Source of the DNA: URNF01 sp045594105
Lineage (GTDB): Bacteria > Bacillota > Clostridia > Oscillospirales > Acutalibacteraceae
Length of the DNA: 20,958 nt
Direction: 5' to 3'
Assembly (NCBI GenBank): GCA_045594105.1
Contig: JAZNXY010000115.1
Coordinates: 1 to 20,958, forward strand
Positions within the stretch are counted from its first letter, which is position 1. The number at the start of each line of letters is the position of its first letter. The notes under the pieces are model-generated. The model searched no databases, was not told the DNA's origin, and saw nothing but the letters and a program-made list of their open reading frames with translations. The position numbers and the translations under genes are program-made. Shown one piece after another: positions 7,560 to 15,900 of the stretch.

Positions 7560-8225
7560 ATGCAAAATCTGTCTTTGGATGCAATTTTAGATTTGATGTT
7601 ATCTAAGCTGAAGTGGTTGTTGCTCGGCTTGGTTTGCGGCACCTTGCTGCTTGCTACGTACACGGTGTTGTTTGTGGATGATACGTATCAGGCGTCGGTA
7701 TCGCTGTACGTGCAGAATACGAAAGTGGAGCAAAACGCAGCCACCACCAACAATCTGTATGCGGCACGTATGCTCGCCAACAGCTATGTTGTTGTGCTGC
7801 GTGACGTCTCTACTTTGGAAAAAGTAGCGGAAAAGGTTTCTGTCCCCACCTCCTTGGGTGAAATTGCGGGCTCGTTGTCGGTAAAAGCTTCGGAAGACTC
7901 CGCTATTCTGACGGTGGTTTCACGGACAAATGATGCTGTTTTGTCCCAGGCAATTTGCAAGGCCGTATCCGATGTGGCACCCGATCTTCTGCCGAACGCT
8001 ATCGGTGCGGGTGTTGTCAAGACGTTGGGCGATGTGCCTCCTGCCGTAAAAACCGGTCCTAATATTGTTGCCAACTGTGTATTGGGCGGTGTCGGCGGAT
8101 TGATTCTGGTGGCGGCGGTTATTTTGGTGACCTATTTGTTTGACCTGGCCGTCAAGAATAAGGAAGAATTGATACAGCTGACCGATCTTCCCGTTTTGGG
8201 CGAGATTCCGTCGCTGACGGTGTAA
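7560..8225 (+). CDS. Wzz-type polysaccharide chain-length / BY-kinase modulator protein
   Basis: A membrane protein of 221 residues with the layout of the CapA/CpsC/YveK group. It has a short cytosolic N-terminus and a first membrane segment at about residues 18-39. An extracellular region of about 125 residues follows (DTYQASVSLYVQ is typical). The second membrane segment is at about 167-192 and is followed by a short cytosolic tail ending LPVLGEIPSLTV. Such proteins control export or chain length of surface polysaccharide and activate the partner tyrosine kinase through the tail. The start is the ATG at 7560 after GGGAGG at 6-nt spacing. An ATG at 7521 is in frame but sits at the transcript start with no ribosome site. 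The kinase gene follows after 16 bp. Confidence 0.88.
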   Translation: MQNLSLDAILDLMLSKLKWLLLGLVCGTLLLATYTVLFVDDTYQASVSLYVQNTKVEQNAATTNNLYAARMLANSYVVVLRDVSTLEKVAEKVSVPTSLGEIAGSLSVKASEDSAILTVVSRTNDAVLSQAICKAVSDVAPDLLPNAIGAGVVKTLGDVPPAVKTGPNIVANCVLGGVGGLILVAAVILVTYLFDLAVKNKEELIQLTDLPVLGEIPSLTV

Positions 8226-8241
8226 GGAGGGGTTTGTAAAA

Positions 8242-8955
8242 ATGGAAGAAAAAAACACAACACAAAAAAAGGAACAGACCCCCGACAAAAAAATTGTAAA
8301 ACCCTTTCAGATCGTGGAAGCTTACAAAACCTTACGTACCAACCTGCTGTTTACATTGGCAACAGCAGAGCGTAAAACGGTTATCGTATCCAGTGCCGAG
8401 CCGCACGCAGGCAAGTCTACCACGGCTGCCAATCTGGCAATTGTTATGGCACAGACCAATTTTAAGGTTTTATTGATTGATGCAGATATGCGTAAACCGT
8501 CTCTTGACCGTATTTTCCACGTAGGTCGCAGTGAAGGGCTTTCTAAGGTCATCAGCACCCAGACGGCATTTGAAGATGCGGTTGTGAAGCAGGTGGCACC
8601 TAACCTGGATTTGCTGCCTGCCGGTCCTATTCCGCCCAATCCGCAGGAATTGCTGTGTTCCGATGAGATGCGTAAGCTGTTGGAGAAAGCGGAAAAACGG
8701 TATCATTACATCTTTATGGATGCACCGCCCATTAACCTGGTGTCCGATGCACTGATGCCTATGGCATGGTGTGCCGGTATGCTGCTCGTGGTGCGTGAGG
8801 GACAAACCGGCCGTGACGACATACGTGCCGCCGTGGAAAGTGTTGAACGCATTGAAGGACGTATTTTGGGTACGGTATTGACCGACGTGAAATCCCGCCG
8901 CGGATTGCGTGGAGACCGTTACTATAAATCCGCTGAATACGAGTACGGAAATTGA
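8242..8955 (+). CDS. CpsD/CapB-family bacterial tyrosine kinase (BY-kinase)
   Basis: A cytosolic autophosphorylating tyrosine kinase of 237 residues that partners with the preceding Wzz-type protein to control exopolysaccharide assembly. It has a Walker A (SSAEPHAGKSTTAANLA, residues 50-66), the BY-kinase Walker A' (VLLIDADMRKP) at about 76-86, and a Walker B-like YHYIFMDAPP near 154-163. The Walker A reads PHAGKST where PGEGKST is common. The C-terminus carries the expected tyrosine cluster (YYKSAEYEY). The ribosome site AAGGAGG overlaps the stop of the upstream gene. No tyrosine phosphatase or glycosyltransferase gene accompanies it. A terminator follows 4 nt after the stop. Confidence 0.93.
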   Translation: MEEKNTTQKKEQTPDKKIVKPFQIVEAYKTLRTNLLFTLATAERKTVIVSSAEPHAGKSTTAANLAIVMAQTNFKVLLIDADMRKPSLDRIFHVGRSEGLSKVISTQTAFEDAVVKQVAPNLDLLPAGPIPPNPQELLCSDEMRKLLEKAEKRYHYIFMDAPPINLVSDALMPMAWCAGMLLVVREGQTGRDDIRAAVESVERIEGRILGTVLTDVKSRRGLRGDRYYKSAEYEYGN

Positions 8956-8959
8956 GATA

Positions 8960-8991
8960 CTGCGGCAGGATTTTCCTGCCGCAGTTTTTTT
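8960..8991 (+). terminator. Strong rho-independent terminator after the BY-kinase gene
   Basis: A perfect 11-bp stem, CTGCGGCAGGA / TCCTGCCGCAG (8960-8970 and 8974-8984), has a TTT loop and is followed by seven T. It closes the two-gene operon. Confidence 0.95.
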
Positions 8992-9043
8992 GAAAAAACG
9001 CACATACTGTAAGTGAATGTGCAAATGAGTTAGGAGAGTTATT

Positions 9044-10330
9044 ATGTCGTTAAACAGAGAGGTGATTGCACACGGCGTCACCTTTACCGCATTGCCCGAT
9101 CGCCGTTTTAAGACCGCACGGCTGACGGTGGGTATGTTTTTGCCGCTCCATGAGCAAACGGCAGCCGCCAATGCGATGCTGCCTGCCTTGTTGACACGTG
9201 CCACCGCCCAAACCCCCACGCTCATAGCGATGCATCGCCGCTTAAGCCGTTTGTACGGTGCGGAGGTGTCGGCAGGCGTACAGCGTCTGGGTGATTGTCA
9301 GCTGTTGACCATGACGGCACGGTGTATTGATAACCGTTTTACGTTGAACGATGAGGACGTAGCACTGGAAATGACGGCACTGTTGCTCGAAATGTTATTT
9401 TCTCCGCATCTGTCGGATGACGGCTTGTTTTCCGCGGAAGATTTTGCGCAGGAAAAGCGTTGCTTGTGCGAACGTATTGCCGCACAAATAAACGACAAAC
9501 GTGCGTATGCACGGTTTAAGGCGGAGGGGTTGCTTTGCCCGGACAGTGCATACGCTGTATCAGCAATCGGTACCGAGCAAGCCGCAACGGCACTTACCGC
9601 ACAGACGGTGACGGATGCTTGGAAACGCCTGCTGAAAACAGCACAGTTTCATTGGTTCTACGCCGCTGCAGATAACGGTGAAGCGGTAAAAGCCGCTATT
9701 AAGCGTGCTTTTGCGGGGCTTTCCCGTCAAGCGGCACCCTGTACCACAGTGGCGGCAACCGCAACAGAAAATGTACGCTCCGGCGATGAAAAAATGGCGG
9801 TTGCACAGGCAAAACTCACCCTCGGTTTTTACGTAGGTGCGGCAGAGCCGCACACACGTGAGGTGATGGCGGCACGATTGATGGCGGCACTGTTTGGGGG
9901 CTCGCCCAACTCGTTTCTGTTCCGCAACGTACGTGAAAAAATGAGCTTGTGTTATTATTGCCGTGCATCCCTTGACCGTATCAAAGGCGTTATGATGGTG
10001 GATTGCGGTGTAGATGCCGCTAATGTCCAAAAGGCACAAAATGCCATTCTTCAGCAGCTGCAAGCCATTAAGGACGGTGCCTTTTCGAGCGAGGATTTAG
10101 AAACGGCACGGCTGTATCTGAAGAATGCCTTTCTCGATAAAGAGAACCTGCAGGGCAGTATGGTGATGTGGCTGTTGGGACAGAGCAACGGTACTTTGCA
10201 GATGACACCACGTGAGGCGGTGGCTTTGCTGGACACCATCACCGCAGACGAGGTGGCGGCCATTGCCAAAACCGTACAGTTGCAAAGCACCTTTGCGGTG
10301 CTACCCGAAGCAGAAGGAGATGCTGTATGA
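9044..10330 (+). CDS. ymfF: M16 peptidase-like protein without zinc motif, YmfF type (EF-P modification-associated)
   Basis: A member of the M16 (insulinase/pitrilysin-like) family, 428 residues, with the two-lobed layout of the catalytically inactive partner. No HxxEH zinc motif is present; the matching region reads LLTRATAQTPTLIAMHRRLSRLYGAEV in blocks. The C-terminal lobe shows LFGGSPNSFLFRNVREKMSLCYY, conserved in M16 proteins. Databases name this group EF-P 5-aminopentanol modification-associated protein; the role is by association only. The ATG at 9044 follows AGGAGAG. It overlaps ymfH by 4 bp (ATGA), so the two are probably made as a heterodimer. No clear promoter was seen in the 52 bp between the preceding terminator and this gene, only an inverted repeat GCACAT / ATGTGC (9000-9022). 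Confidence 0.88.
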   Translation: MSLNREVIAHGVTFTALPDRRFKTARLTVGMFLPLHEQTAAANAMLPALLTRATAQTPTLIAMHRRLSRLYGAEVSAGVQRLGDCQLLTMTARCIDNRFTLNDEDVALEMTALLLEMLFSPHLSDDGLFSAEDFAQEKRCLCERIAAQINDKRAYARFKAEGLLCPDSAYAVSAIGTEQAATALTAQTVTDAWKRLLKTAQFHWFYAAADNGEAVKAAIKRAFAGLSRQAAPCTTVAATATENVRSGDEKMAVAQAKLTLGFYVGAAEPHTREVMAARLMAALFGGSPNSFLFRNVREKMSLCYYCRASLDRIKGVMMVDCGVDAANVQKAQNAILQQLQAIKDGAFSSEDLETARLYLKNAFLDKENLQGSMVMWLLGQSNGTLQMTPREAVALLDTITADEVAAIAKTVQLQSTFAVLPEAEGDAV

Positions 10331-11601
10331 ACTGGGAAAGAATAGAAAAAGCAGGCGAAACGGTCTTTTTCGGCGTGCACGAGAGCGGATTGCCTGTTTA
10401 CGTGTTGCCAAAAGAAGGGTTTTCCTCCACCTATGCAGTCATCGGCACCCGTTACGGCTCGATTGACAATGAGTTTACGGCAGACGGTGAGCAATTACAC
10501 GTGCCGGCAGGAATTGCCCACTATTTAGAGCATAAGCTGTTTGAAAACGAGGACGGCGATGCGTTTCAAAAATACGCAAAGACGGGTGCATCTGCCAATG
10601 CGTATACCAGCTTTATGCAAACGGCATATTTGTTTTCCTGCACCGAAAATGTGGCGGAATCTTTAGAAGTTTTGCTGGATTTTGTTCAAAATCCGTATTT
10701 TACCGAAGCAAGCGTGGAAAAAGAGCGAGGCATTATCGGTCAGGAAATTCGTATGGGTGAGGACAATGCCGACCGCTTGTCTTTGTTTCAGATGCTGCGG
10801 TGTATGTATAAAAATCACCCTGTCCGTGAAGATATTGCCGGCACGGTGGAGTCTATTGCAGACATTACACCTGCATTGTTGTATACATGTTATCGCACAT
10901 TCTATAATCTGCACAATATGGCGTTGGTGGTCAGCGGTAATATTGATACGCAAACGGTGGAAGCGGTGGCAGACCGTGTGTTGAAGAAGGCCGCACCGTT
11001 CACGCTGGAACGCACACCGGTGGAAGAGCCCGCCGCTGTTTGTGAAACACGTGTGCAAGCGACCATGCCGATCTCCGCACCGCTGTTTTGTATCGGCTTT
11101 AAGGAACCTGTAACAGCGGGATATGTGCATACGGCGACCGAATTGGTAGCAGCAGAATTGTTATTGGAGCTGCTGGCAGGCAGCGGCTCGCCGCTGTATA
11201 CCCGCCTGTTGGAGGAAGGGCTGATTAACGAAACGTTTGATGCTGCTTACTTTGAAGGCACAGGTTATGCGGCTTTCCTGTTCAGCGGTGAAAGCAGTAA
11301 CCCTGATCGCATTGCACAGCTGCTGACGGCGGAAATAGACCGTCTGAAAGCGGAAGGCATTGATGAAGAACTGTTCGAGGAAGAGAAAAAAGCATTTTAC
11401 GGACGGCTGATTGCGGGACTCAATGACGTAGAAAGCTGCGCCGATTGGGTGCTGGATGACCATATGTACGGCAGACAACCGTTTGCACTCATTGACAGTG
11501 TCGCACAGCTGGAGGTTACGGCCGTAGAAAAGGTGCTGCAGCATTGTCTGCTTGCCGACAACAAGGTGATATCTATTGTAAATGCACAGGAGGGACGGTA
11601 A
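10327..11601 (+). CDS. ymfH: M16 family metallopeptidase, YmfH type
   Basis: The likely catalytic partner of YmfF, 424 residues. The inverted zinc motif HxxEH is intact as HYLEH (residues 65-69), followed by the expected downstream glutamate, probably Glu140 in ERGIIGQEIRMGEDN. The N-terminal TRYGSIDNEF and the KYAKTGASANAYTSF segment are typical of M16B peptidases. The gene starts inside the end of ymfF (ATGA overlap), and its stop codon overlaps the lgt start (TAATG). Physiological substrate is unknown. Database naming links the pair to elongation factor P modification. Confidence 0.92.
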   Translation: MNWERIEKAGETVFFGVHESGLPVYVLPKEGFSSTYAVIGTRYGSIDNEFTADGEQLHVPAGIAHYLEHKLFENEDGDAFQKYAKTGASANAYTSFMQTAYLFSCTENVAESLEVLLDFVQNPYFTEASVEKERGIIGQEIRMGEDNADRLSLFQMLRCMYKNHPVREDIAGTVESIADITPALLYTCYRTFYNLHNMALVVSGNIDTQTVEAVADRVLKKAAPFTLERTPVEEPAAVCETRVQATMPISAPLFCIGFKEPVTAGYVHTATELVAAELLLELLAGSGSPLYTRLLEEGLINETFDAAYFEGTGYAAFLFSGESSNPDRIAQLLTAEIDRLKAEGIDEELFEEEKKAFYGRLIAGLNDVESCADWVLDDHMYGRQPFALIDSVAQLEVTAVEKVLQHCLLADNKVISIVNAQEGR

Positions 11602-12605
11602 TGGAGTCTATTTGTTTTCCCGCACTTGGCTGGGAGTTTACGGTGAATCCTGTTTTGGCAGAGTTTACCCTGTTTGGTATACCGTTTTCTATTCGTTGGT
11701 ACGGCTTGCTGATAGCCATTGGCTTTATGCTGGCAGTGCTGTATGCGGTGAAAACCGCAAAAAAACGGTTTGAAATTGACCTTGATCCGATGACAGACGT
11801 GGTGCTGGTCAGCACCGTTTGTGCCGTGCTGGGCGCCCGTATATATTACATTGTTTTCTATAACGGTGTGGAAACCTTGTGGGAACAGCCGTTGAAGATT
11901 CTGCGTATATGGGAAGGTGGTCTTGCCATATACGGAGGTGTGCTGGCGGCTTTTTTGACAGGTATGTGGATGTGCAAGCTGAAAAAGGTCAATATGTGGG
12001 CCATGTTCGATTTGGCGTCTATCGGGTTTTTTATCGGTCAGGCACTTGGTCGTTGGGGCAACTTCTTTAACCAGGAAGCTTTCGGCGGCAACACCGACCT
12101 GCCGTGGGGTATGACCGGCAGTATCATTGCGTCGGGGGTGAACGGCAGTGGCTATGACCCTGCTTTACCTGTTCATCCGACCTTTTTGTATGAGTCATTA
12201 TGGTGCTTTGCGGGCTTTTTGGTGTTACATACCCTTTCCAAAAAGCAGTATACCTTCAAAGGTAAGCTGTTCTGTACGTATATTATCTGGTACGGTGCGG
12301 GTCGCTTTATGATAGAGGGCTTACGCACCGACAGTCTGATGCTCGGTTCTCTGCGTGTGTCGCAGCTGGTGGCACTTGCGTGTGTCGTCGGCGGTGTGCT
12401 GCTGTATTACATTTTACGCAGTCGTGCCGCAAAAGCGGTGAAAACAAAGGCCGAAGCCGTGGTGTCTGCACCCGCTTTTACCGAGGAAGAAACCGAAAGC
12501 TTGAATCGGGAAATTGAGTGGGCGATTGGCATACGTGAAGAAAAGGACGAAGATTTGTATGCGGACGAGATAAAGGAGGAAAACGGAAATGGCGAAATTG
12601 ATTGA
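11601..12605 (+). CDS. lgt: Prolipoprotein diacylglyceryl transferase
   Basis: A membrane enzyme that transfers diacylglycerol from phosphatidylglycerol to the lipobox cysteine of prelipoproteins, the first step of lipoprotein maturation. The 334-residue product has seven or so membrane segments. Lgt signatures are present: RWYGLL at about 32-37, IWEGGLAIYGG at about 103-113, GRWGNFFNQEAFGG at about 150-163, HPTFLYESLW and GAGRFMIEGLRTDSLML. A charged cytosolic tail of about 55 residues, rich in Glu, extends past the last membrane segment and is longer than in many homologues. The start is the ATG at 11601, after GGAGGG and overlapping the ymfH stop by one base. The same frame is open upstream, but only inside ymfH. 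Confidence 0.96.
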   Translation: MESICFPALGWEFTVNPVLAEFTLFGIPFSIRWYGLLIAIGFMLAVLYAVKTAKKRFEIDLDPMTDVVLVSTVCAVLGARIYYIVFYNGVETLWEQPLKILRIWEGGLAIYGGVLAAFLTGMWMCKLKKVNMWAMFDLASIGFFIGQALGRWGNFFNQEAFGGNTDLPWGMTGSIIASGVNGSGYDPALPVHPTFLYESLWCFAGFLVLHTLSKKQYTFKGKLFCTYIIWYGAGRFMIEGLRTDSLMLGSLRVSQLVALACVVGGVLLYYILRSRAAKAVKTKAEAVVSAPAFTEEETESLNREIEWAIGIREEKDEDLYADEIKEENGNGEID

Positions 12606-13440
12606 CGGTAAAGCAATTGCCGCCGCAGTACGTGGCGAGGTTGCAGAGGAAACCGCTATGCTTAAACAAAAAGGCATCACACCCGGTCTGGCGGTGATTT
12701 TGGTGGGTGACGACCCTGCTTCCCGTATTTATGTCAATAATAAGAAAAAGGCGTGTGCGGACGTGGGCTTCTATTCCGAAGAAATCACCCTGCCTGCCAC
12801 CACCACCGAGGAGGAATTGCTCCAAGTGGTACACAACCTCAATAACAGAAAGGATATTCACGGTATCCTGTGTCAGCTGCCGTTGCCCAAACCCTTGTCC
12901 GACAAAACGGTTATCGAGGCGATCGCACCTGAAAAGGATGTGGATGCGTTCCACGCAACCAATGTGGGTCACATTATGATCGGTGACTATAGCTTTTTGC
13001 CCTGCACCCCTGCAGGCGTTATGGAATTGCTTGCCCGTTCCGGTGTGGAAATTGAGGGTAAGACCTGTGTTGTGGTAGGTAGAAGTAACATTGTGGGCAA
13101 GCCGATGGCGATGTTATTGCTGCAGAAAAACGGCACGGTGACTATCTGTCATTCCCGTACACAGAACTTAAAAGAGGTGTGCCGTACAGCAGACATTCTT
13201 GTTGCGGCAGTGGGTATTGCGAAGTTTATCACTGCGGATATGGTAAAAGAGGGTGCCGCTGTTATCGACGTCGGTATGGACAGAGATGAAAACGGCAAGC
13301 TGTGCGGTGATGTGGATTTTGATAACGTCGAGCCGATTGCAAGCTATATCACCCCCGTGCCCGGCGGTGTCGGTCCGATGACCATTGCGATGTTAATGAA
13401 AAACACCTTGACCGCCGCTAAAATGCAAAACGGTATTTGA
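12589..13440 (+). CDS. folD: Bifunctional methylenetetrahydrofolate dehydrogenase / cyclohydrolase
   Basis: A cytosolic enzyme that interconverts 5,10-methylene-, 5,10-methenyl- and 10-formyl-tetrahydrofolate using NADP. The product of 283 residues is the normal FolD length. Catalytic residues match the family: Tyr48 and Lys52 in YVNNK, Gln96 in GILCQLPLP, Asp119 in DVDAFHATNVG. The nucleotide-binding region shows VVVGRSNIVGKPMAMLL, and the C-terminus has ITPVPGGVGPMTIAML. The family's usual DGFHP is DAFHA here, a mild variant. The ATG at 12589 follows AAGGAGG and lies inside the lgt end (17-bp overlap). It is the last gene of ymfF-ymfH-lgt-folD. Confidence 0.96.
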   Translation: MAKLIDGKAIAAAVRGEVAEETAMLKQKGITPGLAVILVGDDPASRIYVNNKKKACADVGFYSEEITLPATTTEEELLQVVHNLNNRKDIHGILCQLPLPKPLSDKTVIEAIAPEKDVDAFHATNVGHIMIGDYSFLPCTPAGVMELLARSGVEIEGKTCVVVGRSNIVGKPMAMLLLQKNGTVTICHSRTQNLKEVCRTADILVAAVGIAKFITADMVKEGAAVIDVGMDRDENGKLCGDVDFDNVEPIASYITPVPGGVGPMTIAMLMKNTLTAAKMQNGI

Positions 13441-13447
13441 AAAGAAT

Positions 13448-13485
13448 AAAAAAGACGGTGCAACCAAAGGTTGCACCGTCTTTTT
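13448..13485. terminator. Bidirectional terminator between folD and galT
   Basis: A perfect 12-bp stem, GACGGTGCAACC / GGTTGCACCGTC (13454-13465 and 13469-13480), has an AAA loop. It is followed by five T on the plus strand and preceded by an A-run that gives a T-run on the minus strand. It serves the converging folD and galT genes. Confidence 0.93.
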
Positions 13486-13493
13486 CGTAGTAT

Positions 13494-14465
13494 TTATTTG
13501 CTCATAAAGCGGTCGTATGCTTCACGCAGTTCTTTTGCGGTGTCCTCGGGACAGGTGGGGTTGCAGTGTGCCCAGGCACCGGTTTCGCTGGATGCGTTGA
13601 ACTTCACTTTGTCAGCAGAACGCATCGGGGGATAGAAGGCAATATGCCAGTGGAAGATATCGCCGTAATCCTCTTCGCCGTTGACCGGCTCGTTGTACAT
13701 ACACATCATGTACGGGAACTTGTAACCGAACAGACTGTCCAGCGTACCCGTTGCCTGACGGAGTGTTTCCGCCAAAGCGGTACGCTCTTCATCGGTGAAT
13801 TCGGTGATATTTGCCACGTGTCTGTTGCTCATAATGTAGATGCCGTACGGATATTCTGTGAAGAACGGCAGGAACACGGTAAAGTGCTCGTTTTTGAAGA
13901 TGATGCGCTCGCCGAACGCCAGCTCGTGCTCCAGCATATCGCAGAACAGACATTTGCCTTTCTCCGCCATATGTTTTTTCGCATTTTCCACTTCGAGCTC
14001 CAATTTCTTCGGCATAAAGGAGTAGCCGTAAATCTGGCCGTGGGGGTGGGGCATGGTTACACCGACAACGTCACCGCGGTTTTCGAAAATAAAGACGTAT
14101 TTCATCTTTTCGTCAGCGGAAATCTCGGTGAAACGGTCGGCCCACAGGTCTACCAGCTCACGAATATGCGGTGTGGGCAGCTCGGGGAGGGTTACGGTAT
14201 GCTCGGGGGAGTACAGGATAACCTCACATTTGCCGTAGCAGGGTGCCGTTTCGAAGAAATCGTCCGCCACCGCATCGGGTGCGGGTGGGTTCTGGGACAG
14301 TGCCGGGAAATCGTTGTCATATTTATGTACGGTGTAATTGTCCGGTACTTTTCCGGAACCGGGGCAGAACGGGCAGTAGTCTTTGGGCATCTGCGGACGG
14401 TTCTGACGGTGGGATGCAATCATAATCCAGTCGTTGGTAAGCGGATGTTTACGTAATTCAGCCAT
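13494..14465 (-). CDS. galT: Galactose-1-phosphate uridylyltransferase
   Basis: A Leloir pathway enzyme that exchanges UMP between UDP-glucose and galactose 1-phosphate. The product of 323 residues belongs to the histidine-triad GalT family (class I). It has a zinc-type CPFC (Cys31, Cys34), ENRGDVVGVTMPHPHGQIYG with the catalytic His142 of the HPH motif, and an HWHIAFYPP segment near the C-terminus. The ATG at 14465 follows AAGGAGG. It lies 14 bp after galK and is clearly the second gene of galKT. No galE gene is present in the window. Confidence 0.95.
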   Translation of the reverse strand: MAELRKHPLTNDWIMIASHRQNRPQMPKDYCPFCPGSGKVPDNYTVHKYDNDFPALSQNPPAPDAVADDFFETAPCYGKCEVILYSPEHTVTLPELPTPHIRELVDLWADRFTEISADEKMKYVFIFENRGDVVGVTMPHPHGQIYGYSFMPKKLELEVENAKKHMAEKGKCLFCDMLEHELAFGERIIFKNEHFTVFLPFFTEYPYGIYIMSNRHVANITEFTDEERTALAETLRQATGTLDSLFGYKFPYMMCMYNEPVNGEEDYGDIFHWHIAFYPPMRSADKVKFNASSETGAWAHCNPTCPEDTAKELREAYDRFMSK

Positions 14466-14479
14466 GAAAAGTAACCTCC

Positions 14480-15766
14480 TTAAATTTTATCTACGCACAC
14501 GCCGCCGTACGGACGGATATGCAGTACATGACAGGTGCCTTCACCGAACACACCTTCAATCACTTCGCGGAACAGGGGCAGCAGCTCGTTAGGCACGAAG
14601 TTTTGGGTAGTGCCGCCAAAGCCGCCGCCGTGTACACGCCAGGCACCTTTGCCCTCCAGCACGTGCTGTGCAAGTGCCAATGCGAGCGACATCCCCTGCT
14701 CGGTCACGTCACACGTGGTGTAAACGTTCTGCAGGTATTCGAAAGAGGAGTTGCCCGATGCGATAACGAGCTGCTTGAAGGTTTCGAAATCGCCGTTTTT
14801 CAGTGCGTTCACTTCGTCTACAACACGGTCGTTGTCTTTCAGGAAGTGAATGGCACGGAGTACCGCACGGTCGCCGTGCAGCTTACGCAATTCGGCAATA
14901 CGGGGCAGAAGCTGCTCCAACGTAATCTCACGCAGGAAGGATACGCCCATTTCCTCGGCAACTTTTTTCATCTCACCGGGAACTGCCGCATATTCGTGGG
15001 TGAGGTCTGCGTGGTTACCGCCGACGTCCACAATGCACAGTGCGTGACCCGTTTTTGCGAAATCGAAGTCTACCTTTTCGATGACAGGTTCTTCGGTGCT
15101 TTCAAAATCAATGGTGATGATGTTGCCGACCGAGGAAGCCATCTGGTCCATCAGACCGCAGGGCTTACCAAAGAATACACGTTCCGCAAACTGTGCGATT
15201 TTTGCAATTTCCACAGCGGAAACAACACTTTCATTATACAGCTCGCTTAAAATAACGCCGACCAACACTTCGAATGCCGCAGAGCTGGAAAGACCCGAGC
15301 CCTTGAGCACGTTGGAGGTGGTGTAAGCGTCAAAGCCGCCGATTTTATAATCCAGTTCAGCAAAGCGTGCCGCAGTGCCGCGGATGAGGGAGGCGGAGCG
15401 GTTGAGCTCTTCCTGTTTGGGAGTGAGTTCGTCCAGCATGACCGTATCCATCGGATAGCCCTGGGATTTTACACGGATACGATTTTCCGCAGACACGGCA
15501 ACCACTGCGATAACGTCAAGGTTAACACTGCCTGCCAGTACACGACCGTGGTTATGGTCGGTATGGTTACCGCCGATTTCGGTGCGGCCGGGTGCAGAGA
15601 ACAGCATAAGGTCGGTGGTTGCCTCGCCGAAGGTTTCCACGAAGCCCTTGACCGCAGCGACGTAACGTTCACGCTGTGCGGCAACGTCGTCGCCGTACAA
15701 AGCTTCAAACTTGCGGTCATACTGTCCGTTGTTGATTTTTTCAATAAGTGCCAAAGAAGGTGTCAT
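14480..15766 (-). CDS. galK: Galactokinase
   Basis: The enzyme phosphorylates alpha-D-galactose to galactose 1-phosphate with ATP in the cytosol; it is a GHMP kinase. The 428 residues exceed the roughly 380-390 of the E. coli enzyme because of an N-terminal extension of about 40 residues. The galactokinase signature GRTEIGGNHTDHNHG is at 60-74, the ATP-binding loop GSGLSSSAAFE at 156-166, and the third motif RVHGGGFGGTT lies near the C-terminus. The ATG at 15766 follows AAGGAAG at 8-nt spacing. It is the first gene of galKT, transcribed from a near-consensus promoter and divergent from an AraC-type regulator. Confidence 0.95.
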   Translation of the reverse strand: MTPSLALIEKINNGQYDRKFEALYGDDVAAQRERYVAAVKGFVETFGEATTDLMLFSAPGRTEIGGNHTDHNHGRVLAGSVNLDVIAVVAVSAENRIRVKSQGYPMDTVMLDELTPKQEELNRSASLIRGTAARFAELDYKIGGFDAYTTSNVLKGSGLSSSAAFEVLVGVILSELYNESVVSAVEIAKIAQFAERVFFGKPCGLMDQMASSVGNIITIDFESTEEPVIEKVDFDFAKTGHALCIVDVGGNHADLTHEYAAVPGEMKKVAEEMGVSFLREITLEQLLPRIAELRKLHGDRAVLRAIHFLKDNDRVVDEVNALKNGDFETFKQLVIASGNSSFEYLQNVYTTCDVTEQGMSLALALAQHVLEGKGAWRVHGGGFGGTTQNFVPNELLPLFREVIEGVFGEGTCHVLHIRPYGGVCVDKI

Positions 15767-15801
15767 AGTGAGAACTTCCTTTCTGCATGATATTCTATTT
15801 T

Positions 15802-15830
15802 ATTATAAAGCCCCTCTTTTTAAATTGCAA
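15802..15830 (-). promoter_or_regulatory. Near-consensus galKT promoter
   Basis: On the minus strand TTGCAA (15830-15825) and a perfect TATAAT (15807-15802) are separated by 17 bp, about 36 bp upstream of the galK ATG. It lies in the 134-bp intergenic region shared with the divergent regulator gene. Confidence 0.8.
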
Positions 15831-15852
15831 GGGATTTTCTCATTCTTTCATA

Positions 15853-15890
15853 TGGACAAATGTTGCAGTTTATGGTACGCTGTGTATGAG
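15853..15890 (+). promoter_or_regulatory. Weak candidate promoter of the divergent AraC-type gene
   Basis: Two poor candidates overlap: TGGACA (15853-15858) with TACGCT (15876-15881) at 17-bp spacing, and TTGCAG (15863-15868) with TATGAG (15885-15890) at 16 bp. Both would give a very short leader before the TTG start at 15901. Confidence 0.3.
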
Positions 15891-15900
15891 GTGAGGTGTT

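Noticed and set aside
13566..14456. Plus-strand open frame of 296 codons opposite galT
   Set aside because: galT is certain on the other strand with intact motifs; the antisense product looks like no known protein.
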